DNA from: Pleurotus ostreatus/Saccharomyces cerevisiae fusant
Taxonomy: Eukaryota; Opisthokonta
DNA length: 13,642 bases
NCBI GenBank assembly: GCA_024196135.1
Contig: JAMQCK010000946.1
Coordinates: 1-13,642, forward strand
Reading direction: 5' to 3'
The notes beneath the pieces are model-generated. The model did not search any database. It worked only from the letters and a program-made list of their open reading frames with translations, and was not told the origin of the DNA. Below, in pieces: positions 1-7,176 of this stretch. Made by a program: the position numbers and the translations under genes. Within the stretch, counting starts at the first letter, position 1. Each line of letters begins with the position of its first letter.

Positions 1-1645
1 TACTTCCCGGCCATACCTACGCTGACCGGTGTCTTCCACAAATCGACATCGTCGCTTAACTTGACCGTGACAGTGTACTTGATACTGCAAGCTATCGGTG
101 AACATCCCAATCCTCCTCGTGTAATCGTCGACGTGTAGCTCACTCCACTTTTTAGCGCCCATGGTATGGGGTCCCGTGTCTGACTACTACGGTCGTCGTC
201 CGACCTATCTCATTTGCTTCGCCATCCTGGTGTTCTCGAGCCTTGGTCTCGCCCTGGTGCCGACGAACGCGTTCTGGTTGCTGCTTTTACTTCGATGCTT
301 CCAATCGGCGGGGTGTTCAAACACAACTGCTCTCTGTAAGCGACTGCGCGTTCACACCGTCCAAAAAATTCCTGACACTGGAAGGCGCCGGCGTTATAGG
401 CGACATCACAAGTAGGAAGAACCGTGGCGGCCATTTCTTCTCTGCGAACGTCGGTTCTCAGGTGAGCCATCAGTTATCTGCTCTTACCAGGTCTGACGCG
501 CGGCAGTTGGCGCCTGTACTGGGACCAGTACTTGGCGGAGCGTTAGCAGGCGGCCTCGGATGGCGGTCAATCTTCTGGTTTCTCTGTATCCTCTCCGGTG
601 TTTGCCTTGTTCTCATCTTCAGGTGAATTTTGTTTTTTCTTAGATCACCTGTACTGTATCTTACAAGGCCCCAGCTTCCTACCAGAGACCTGCGCAGCCG
701 TTGAGATCGGGGACAGCAAAACGAAGAAGGTTATCTACTCCCCGGTCTTCAACATCGTCGGTCAGGCTGCAGCCGATAATCCTCAGAAAGCAGCCGGTTC
801 GGCGAAGCGCAAGGGAATCCGCAACCCTCTACCACTCTTCCTGAACCCCGCAGTCGCCCTTGCCCTCGCCTACACCGCCATGACTTACTCTGTCTGGTAC
901 TGCGTTACCGCCACCATTTCCAGCGCTCTCGCCGTCAAGTACCCCTTCTTGAGCGAAGCGCACGTCGGCCTGTGCTACCTGCCCCTCGGCTGCGGCATGC
1001 TTACCGGAAGCTTGGTGCATGGGCGGGTCCTGGACGCTGAGTACCGGCGTATGCATAGGAAATGGACTGTCCAGCAGGCAGCTGATGTGGAGAAGGGTGT
1101 CACCAGCGGGAAGAGCTTTCCTGTAGAGCATGCGCGGTTGCGGCTGATGCCGCTGCATGTTGCAGTGTTCTCGTCGTGCGTTATTGGGTGGGGGTGGGCA
1201 GTGCAGGCGGGTGCGCATCTTGCGATTCCTCTCGTCTTGCAGCTTCCAGGTCCGTTGATTCCGCTTGACTCTGATGTGATGATATGCTGATGAACTCCGC
1301 AGTGGGCTACACATCGAATGCGATTCTGAACACGACTACGACGCTAATGATTGACATCGAGCATGCGCGAAGCTCTAGTGTGACGGCTTGCGTGAGTGGA
1401 ACCTCACGTTCATTGAGTTCTGTCGGCATTAACCGAACATTGTACTCTAGACAAACCTTGCGCGTTGTAGCCTAGCCGCCGTGATGACTGCGGTGATCGA
1501 CTACATCATTAGAGCGCTCGGCTACGGCTGGACGTATGTTCTTCTTGGAGGTGTTGCGGCGCTTACCATACCTCTCTTCTACCTTGAGATGTTCATGGGT
1601 CCGCGATGGCGCGAGCACAGAGAGGCAAGAGTGGCAAATTCCTGA
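1..1645 (+). CDS. MFS drug:H+ antiporter (DHA1 family), copy 1, 5' end outside window
   Basis: A membrane transporter of the major facilitator superfamily, closest by recall to the fungal Qdr/Aqr1-like DHA1 multidrug:proton antiporters of the plasma membrane. Exons read by eye: 1-97, 156-335, 385-461, 507-622, 675-1249, 1303-1391, 1451-1645, giving 442 visible residues and a TGA stop at 1643-1645. All junctions keep frame and match those of the neighbouring copy. Visible marks are the YFPAIPTL entry to the first loop, motif A (GPVSDYYGRRPTYL, codons from 170), the GPVLGG part of motif C after 507, a hydrophilic central loop after FLPET (from 676), and the C-terminal IDIEHARSSSVTAC stretch typical of these fungal transporters. 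The start, first helix and any micro-exon lie left of the window. Odd points: a Gly-to-Cys change at the codon split by the intron at 336-384, and an altered segment just before motif C. The reading frame is otherwise open, so this is not an obvious pseudogene. Substrate is unknown. Confidence 0.88.
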
Positions 1646-2156
1646 GAAAGGAGACGAACTTGGGTTAATTACAAGCGAGATCGCTATGCCGTTGACGAAA
1701 TATCTATACCGGTAGAGGATGAAATGATATACATATGTTGAAAACTTGATCTCACAATAAGGGTCGTATTCTGGATGACGACAGCGAAGCGGCATATGCT
1801 TCCATGGCTTTTGTAGACGGAAATGGAAGGTATTGTTCACATCCACGTGGTGGTCTCGGATCAGATTTTGATCGGCCTTCGAAGACCAAATCGCCTGTCT
1901 TCTTGAATGAAACCGCCAAAGCCCTTTATAACGGCCTCGTCGACGTCCTCATCGTTTTTCGTATTCCCTTCACTGTCGCCAGCAATGACCTCTGCAACAC
2001 GGGCGGCTATCCGCCTCGCTGATTCATCTACTGGGTGTATTCTTAGCCAATAATATCTCGCTGTCTCGCAATCGTGTCCGACGCCGCACGGCGTCCGACG
2101 GTTATGGCGCATGCAGCGCCCGCGATCATGAAAGCTCTCCTCTGTTCACGACCGCC
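1646..2156 (+). promoter_or_regulatory. Intergenic region: copy 1 3' flank and copy 2 promoter
   Basis: No supported gene. Three elements stand out upstream of copy 2: a palindromic E-box CCACGTGG at 1843-1850 (a possible bHLH site), a CCAAT pentamer at 2047-2051 about 106 nt before the ATG, and a perfect inverted repeat GACGCCG-CA-CGGCGTC at 2080-2095. The inverted repeat contains CCG-N2-CGG, the kind of paired triplet that fungal Zn2Cys6 regulators can bind. Short open frames here on both strands show no recognisable protein. Assignment as promoter is inference from position and motifs. Confidence 0.5.
2080..2095. promoter_or_regulatory. Inverted repeat with CCG-N2-CGG core, candidate Zn2Cys6 operator
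   Basis: Seven-base arms GACGCCG and CGGCGTC surround a CA spacer, 62-77 nt before the copy 2 start codon. A further TCCGACG overlaps each side as a direct repeat (from 2077 and 2094). Fungal MDR transporter genes are often controlled by zinc-cluster factors that bind paired CGG triplets. The link here is inferred only. Confidence 0.35.
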
Positions 2157-4121
2157 ATGACCGCTACGACGATAGACGATAGACCACTAGAGAAGGGTCC
2201 AGCTGCGGCGTCTGCGACTTCGGATGTCCCAGCGACCCCAGATGTGAAGGAACGACCACAAGTTGAGAAGCCATCGCGCTATACGCGTAAGGAGACATGG
2301 TTCATCGTGTTTGTGGTGGCTATCGCCGGCTTGTTTAGGTGCGTGCATAGGTCCCCCTTATCATGACTGAAGCTGACGAGCAGTTCAGCCCCCTTCCAGG
2401 TATGCACGACGCCGTAGCATGCGGCACACGACCACACCTGATCGTCATCCCCCTAGCAAACATCTACTTCCCAGCTATCCCTACCTTGACGGGCGTCTTC
2501 CACAAGTCCACCTCATCGCTCAACCTTACGGTCACTGTGTATCTGATCCTACAAGGCATTTGTGCGTCCTTCACCCGGAAGCCATGATAACTTGCTTACC
2601 CCCCGCAGCCCCCATGATATGGGGTCCCGTGTCTGATTTCTACGGACGTCGACCGACGTACCTCATATGCCTCACGATCCTCGTGCTGTCCTGCCTCGGA
2701 CTCGCACTCGTACCCACGGACGCGTTCTGGCTATTGCTGGTGCTTCGATGCTTCCAAGCAGCGGGGTGTGCCAGTACGATCGCTCTAGGTATGCCGCCTG
2801 TCATCCCCTCTATCAGATTCACTGACGCTTGACTGCAGGCGCGGGTGTCATAGGCGATATTTCAAGCAGGAAAGATCGCGGCGGGTACTTCGGTGCCTTT
2901 AACCTGGGACCTCAGGTGAGCTACAGCTTGCGATAACGCCCTTCCCTAGTTCTGATCATTTGCAGCTGGCACCGGTCATTGGACCAGTACTAGGTGGGGC
3001 CTTGGCTGACGGCCTAGGTTGGAGATCCATCTTCTGGTTTCTCTGCATTTTCTCCGGTTGTTGTCTTCTCTTCGTCTTGATGTGCGTATGCTTTCGACGG
3101 CGCTACTATTCATGGCTGACGTTGTCTCCCGCAGCTTCCTGCCAGAAACTCACCACGCCGTCTCACCTAGCAATAACAGAGTATCTAAACTCATCTACTC
3201 CCCCGTCATCCGCGTCGTCGGCCGCGCTCAGCACAAAGCCGAGAAAGCAGGCCTAGCACCTCCCCCTCAACCCTCCGCCCCACCAAAGAGCAAGCACATC
3301 CGCAACCCCCTCCCCCTCTTCCTCAACCCCGCCGTCTCGCTCGCGCTCACCTTCACCGCCATCATCTACGCCGTGTGGTACTGCGTGACCGCGACGATCT
3401 CCAGCTCGTTCGCTGAGAAGTACCCCTTCTTGTCGGAGACAGACGTCGGGCTATGTTATCTGCCCATTGGCTCGGGTATGCTGATTAGCAGCGCGGTGCA
3501 TGGAAGGGTGTTGGATGCGGAGTATAGGAGGATGAGGCGGAGGTGGACGGAGGAGCAGAGGGGCGATGGGGAGAAGGGGATGTTGGACGAGCGCGATTTT
3601 CCTATCGAGCGTGCGCGGTTGAGGCTGATGCCTTTACACGTTGCGGTGTTCGCGGCGAGTGTAATTGGGTGGGGATGGTCAGTGCAAGCGGGGGCACATC
3701 TGGCAGCGCCGCTAGTGCTTCAGCTTCCCAGTGCGTACTCAGCTGCCTTCTTAAGCGAAACGGTGCTGACCTCTAGTCAGTTGGCTACACCTTCAACGCC
3801 GTCCTCAACACAACCATGACGCTCATGATTGACATCGAGCATGCACAAAGCTCCAGTGTAACCGCTTGCGTACGTTCCCCTCCCTCCTCTCTCCCCACTT
3901 CACAACCTAACTCACCTCCCTCGCAGACTAACCTCGCCCGATGCAGCCTCGCCGCCATAATGACCGCAGTCATCGACTACATCACCAACGGCCTCGGCTA
4001 CGGATGGACCTACGTCCTCTTCGGGGGCGTCGCTGCCTTGATGATTCCCTTCATCTACCTAGAGATGGTCATGGGCCCAAGATGGAGGGCGCGGCGCGAG
4101 GCCAAGAAGGCTGGCGCGTAG
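2157..4121 (+). CDS. MFS drug:H+ antiporter (DHA1 family), copy 2, complete
   Basis: Complete 516-aa transporter of the DHA1 drug:proton antiporter type, expected in the plasma membrane with 12 helices. Nine exons: 2157-2338, 2389-2399, 2457-2561, 2609-2788, 2839-2915, 2966-3081, 3135-3730, 3781-3869, 3927-4121 (TAG stop). The start is the ATG at 2157 in context CGCCATGA. It gives a polar N-terminal tail of about 45 residues before the first helix (WFIVFVVAIAGLF, to residue 60). Splicing through an 11-nt micro-exon restores the family motif FSPLPANIYFPAIPTL at residues 60-75. Motif A is at residues 105-118 (GPVSDFYGRRPTYL). GPQLAPVIGPVLGG at 183-196 covers motif C. FLPET begins the long, Pro-rich central loop. 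The C-terminal IDIEHAQSSSVTAC precedes the last helices. It lies directly behind a paralogous copy in the same orientation, 511 nt apart, with its own promoter-like region. The substrate cannot be read from sequence; efflux of xenobiotics or secondary metabolites is the family expectation. Confidence 0.93.
2389..2399 (+). other. 11-nt micro-exon of the copy 2 transporter
   Basis: The sequence CCCCCTTCCAG sits between an upstream intron (2339-2388, GTGCGT...TTCAG) and a downstream intron (2400-2456, GTATGC...CCTAG). Including it joins a phase-2 exon end to a phase-1 start and encodes the S-P-L-P-A part of the conserved loop before IYFPAIP. Other junction choices tried break this motif or the frame. 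Confidence 0.75.
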
Positions 4122-4415
4122 ATTTGGGCGAAGCATAGATCTAGATGCGCATATACACACTACTTTGCCTCGGAGGGCAACACACTAGAGCATCACACGT
4201 TACACTTGTATTGATAGACAACAGTTGACTGCTACGCTTTCGTGCTTTTGACTTGAGAGCTGTCAGGAAAGAGAGAACGGTGAGGGGACCTGGCTACGTT
4301 CGGCGAATGCCGCGTGACTTCGTCACGATTATGTCCTTGTCATCGATTCCTCGTAACTCGACAGCAACCTTCACCTTGAGCTGGCGACACTGTCGCCCCA
4401 CCTCGCACTGTCAGC
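4122..4415 (+). promoter_or_regulatory. Intergenic region between the MFS gene and the MYND gene
   Basis: Contains the transporter 3' flank and the promoter of the MYND gene. No gene is seen. A small hairpin-capable repeat, CGTGAC-TTC-GTCACG, lies at 4313-4327, about 90 nt before the MYND start. Its TGAC/GTCA half sites could be a bZIP-type site or just chance. Confidence 0.4.
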
Positions 4416-6435
4416 ATGGTGGTTAGAAGCTCGTCTGAGATTCGTCCGTTCACCGCTCGTCTGAAGGATTTGCCTGACAACGCCTCTCGCGCGCGGGCGG
4501 CAGCTATATGCGTCCGACTTCGACCACTCCTCGCCTCGGAGAGAATGTGCCACGAACTCACTGTCGACCCATTCACGCTACCTCCCAAGGACATGCGCAC
4601 ATCCTCTCCTGCTGTGTCGAAAGCTGTCGCAGTGCTGGACGACCTGGGCGACATGCTCGAGACAAATTACCCAGGGAAAAGCGGACTGCTCATCCCGGCG
4701 ATGCAGCTGCTGGACCGCATATGGTTCAACATCATCGACTGGATCACCTTCCTGCATCCGAAAAGCGGCTATCTGGAGCCCGAGCCTGTTCCGCATGTCG
4801 ATGGCGAGCCCTCCGGGCACATTGACACCGTCATCTCGGTCTCGCGGGCTTTGTTGAAGTGGAAGAAGCCGGCGGCACATCTCCTCGCGCAGACACCACA
4901 GCTCTACTCGCAGGTCATGTGGCTCTGGCTGTATATCCCGGACTACCTCACCGGTAACATGAGCGACAGGATCGAGGACTTCGTCGTCTGGCTCGAAATC
5001 CTCATCGAGGGGATGTACGCTATGTTAGGCGCTCACCTCGACGTCGATTCAGACGTGGACTCTCTGGAATCCGACATCGACATTCCGGAGGAGTACGAGC
5101 CAGCCGCCGTCCGCCATGCTATCGCCTGTGTCAAGTACAGGCCGCGAAAGATGTACAGGCTCGCCATCCGATGCGTGCAGAAGCTCGTCGACGCCATCGA
5201 GATCTGGAACGACAAGCTGGTCGACCACGCGCTCGGCTTCGTCGCGCGGCACCTCGAAATTGTGCGCGCGCTGGCGACCGAGCTCCTCGTCATCGGCAAC
5301 CACGCGCGGGACGTCGTCCGCAGCATAGTCCACCTCGCGCGCACCCTGCATGCGCTGCGACCCGGGCACGAAGCGGTCGGGCGTGCGGGCAGTCTGCTGG
5401 GAGATATATGGGACACCGCGACAGATAATCGATCGTTGGTCTGGGCGCTGAACGACGGCGCCTTTCCCCTCCTCATCGAGATATGCCACTCTTTGCCAAC
5501 CGACGACACCCGGCGCATGTTGATAGGCGCCGGTATGTTCAATGTGGCTGCTCGTACGGCCCACCTGCCTGTGATTCGCGCCTACACCAAGCACAAAGGA
5601 GACGCGTCCTTCGCCAGCTCTCGCTTCCTCGACGACCTTGACGACCTCGACGACGAAGAAGATAGCGAAGACGATGAAGACGACGAAGAATATAGTAAGG
5701 ACTTGGACGTATCGCTCATCGACAGAATCCTGGACAAGCGTGCGCAGGTGGCTAAGGATGCGTTTCCCAAAAAATGTGCAAATCCGCAGGTGGGTCGAAT
5801 TTACCACGGGTCTATGTATGCCATACTTAGTATTCCCAAGTGCGATCGCCAGAACGTCAAATTGCGTCGTTGCCCTTGCAAAACCGTCTACTACTGCTCA
5901 AAGGAGTGCCAGGCAGCACGCTGGTCCCTCCATATCGCCGATTGCCTGCAAGGAACCAGGAAGGGATCAAATTACTTCGGAGGCTTCGAAATCGCGGAGG
6001 GTACGTTGTGATTTCTTGCGTATCTTGCGAGTTACTCTTTCTGAATACGTTCCAGATGCGGACTACCTATCGCATCGTGACGCTATGTTCCTCTCTCTCC
6101 TCGCCAAAAAGTATGTCTGCGGCTTAGACGTCGTAGCCATCATAGACAAGATCAGAGAAATGCGCTCAAAACCACAACCGCGGGGCACCAAGAAAGACAT
6201 TTTCCTCGTCGAGATCGACTACGGCGAGATGCCGGTGCACTACGACGTCAAGTACGTCGATCAAGACTCGAAGTACGAGCAATGGCAAAACGACCCGACC
6301 GTCATAGTCACTGCGAAGCTTTGTGCGCTTCCGGTGCAGGGGGGTGGAATCTCCGCACGCGTTACTGCCTGGCGTTGCGTCCTGGGAACGTTGGAATACT
6401 ACGCGAAGACTTTGCGTGTAGAGGACCTAACATAG
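4416..6435 (+). CDS. MYND-type zinc-finger protein, function unknown
   Basis: Encodes 637 residues from three exons: 4416-5789, 5841-6000, 6056-6435 (TAG). The long N-terminal part (about residues 1-400) is mostly helical-looking with no domain I can name. A strongly acidic Asp/Glu run follows at about 405-432. The MYND finger comes next, with ligands C454, C459, C469, C471, C477, C481, H489 and C493: spacing C-x4-C-x9-C-x-C-x5-C-x3-C-x7-H-x3-C. The C-x4-C and C-x-C spacings differ from the textbook C-x2-C, but I recall them from many fungal MYND proteins. MYND fingers bind short proline-rich peptides; a role in the nucleus or cytoplasm is possible but not shown. The finger is complete only if the 51-nt intron 5790-5840 is removed; that intron is stop-free and in frame. 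The start ATG is the first in the frame after an upstream stretch with no better candidate. The 3' end is uncertain: coding-like sequence continues beyond 6435 (separate entry). Such MYND genes are often expanded in mushrooms. Confidence 0.85.
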
Positions 6436-6462
6436 CTTGTCTCCACTGCTTTCGTGGCCCAG

Positions 6463-6756
6463 ACTCATGTATTGCATCCCTCCCAGCCCTGCGTTCGGCT
6501 CAGTGAGTTGTGGTACTAAGAATTATATCATGCGACAGTGCTGATCGAGGACAGGAATTTGAGAACAAACCGAACACGATTGTTTTCCCCTTGACCATCG
6601 TTTACTACCCACCCGTCATATCCCTTTATATGAAGCTATCTCGGGCAGCCTTGGAAGGCCTCTAGCGGGCGCTACATCGGGACGCCAGCCCTCAAGCTCT
6701 CGGAGCTGGAGCACAAGCGCAGCTTGGCAGCACTCGAAGTCCTGCACTTGTCATAG
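6463..6756 (+). pseudogene. C-terminal coding remnant or unrecognised last exons of the MYND gene
   Basis: Two open pieces look like protein although they lie after the stop at 6433-6435. Piece one runs through 6463-6502 and, after a possible 36-nt intron (6503-6538, GTGAGT, branch TACTAAG, acceptor ACAG), through 6539-6665. It includes VFPLTIVYYPPVISLY and ends in LSRAALEGL-stop (TAG 6663-6665). Piece two, in the next frame, runs from 6667 to a TAG at 6754-6756 and reads GRYIGTPALKLSELEHKRSL and onward. A frame break near 6659-6666 separates LEG from GRYIG, which would make sense if once continuous. A donor at 6416 (after TTG C) spliced to 6463 would connect the MYND frame to piece one. It may thus be a true extension to 6665 with a truncated tail, or decayed sequence. 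I cannot decide without transcripts or homologues. Confidence 0.45.
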
Positions 6757-7176
6757 GCTTGTGCGACTGGTAAATATCGCTAGTGTTGTGGCCCGCGGTC
6801 GGCGCAGAAAACAACGGAGGGGGATCTAGTAAACCCACAGGGCCATTTAATAAGGAATTATGTAGTACAGATCATCTACTTCACCGAACTGCGAAAGCGA
6901 TAGCGCGAACGAGATGTACGAACGAAGAAAGGCTTGAGTGATAAAGGATGTCCTGAACGAGCGCCCGAAGGCTACGTGGTACTGGCAAATATACTTGATA
7001 GCATATGGATACAACAAAGCCTAAAATGATATACGTGCAGTAGACAGTAAAGGCAAGAAAATTGGGTGCGAAGAGTTGCGAGGATACAAGATACTAAACG
7101 AAGGATATAGAGAAAATATTGAGAAGTGGTAACAAACGAAGGACCAACGAGACTCACGCGCATGGGCTCCCGGCCA
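6757..7176. other. Convergent 3' flanks, no gene seen
   Basis: AT-richer sequence between the plus-strand MYND gene and the minus-strand VWA gene, whose 3' ends face each other. On the minus strand 6960-7176 is pyrimidine-rich like a fungal 3' UTR. On the plus strand TTTAATAAGGAATTA near 6845 could serve 3' end formation. No RNA gene or conserved frame was recognised. Confidence 0.5.

Larger units (their letters stand above)
1..4121 (+). repeat. Tandem gene duplication of the MFS transporter
   Basis: Positions 1-1645 and about 2465-4121 encode clearly paralogous proteins with the same intron positions and phases. Five internal or terminal exons have identical lengths in both copies: 180, 77, 116, 89 and 195 nt. 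The exon carrying the central loop differs by 21 nt (575 against 596), that is seven codons. Intron sequences are unrelated by eye, so the duplication is not very recent. Confidence 0.9.

Noticed and set aside
829..1314. 161-codon minus-strand frame
   Set aside because: Antisense shadow of the GC-rich transporter exon; no protein motif.
1..1645. Copy 1 transporter as a pseudogene
   Set aside because: Although single reading frames look broken, all introns seen in copy 2 have working counterparts, and every junction keeps frame to a normal stop. No disabling change was found in the visible part.
1861..2112. 83-codon minus-strand frame in the spacer between the two transporters
   Set aside because: Composition is somewhat protein-like, but there is no recognisable domain, no splicing partner, and it covers the promoter elements of copy 2. 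It cannot be supported.
5049..5807. 252-codon minus-strand frame opposite the MYND gene
   Set aside because: It mirrors the acidic tract and codon pattern of the MYND exon, whose plus-strand protein carries a clear zinc finger.
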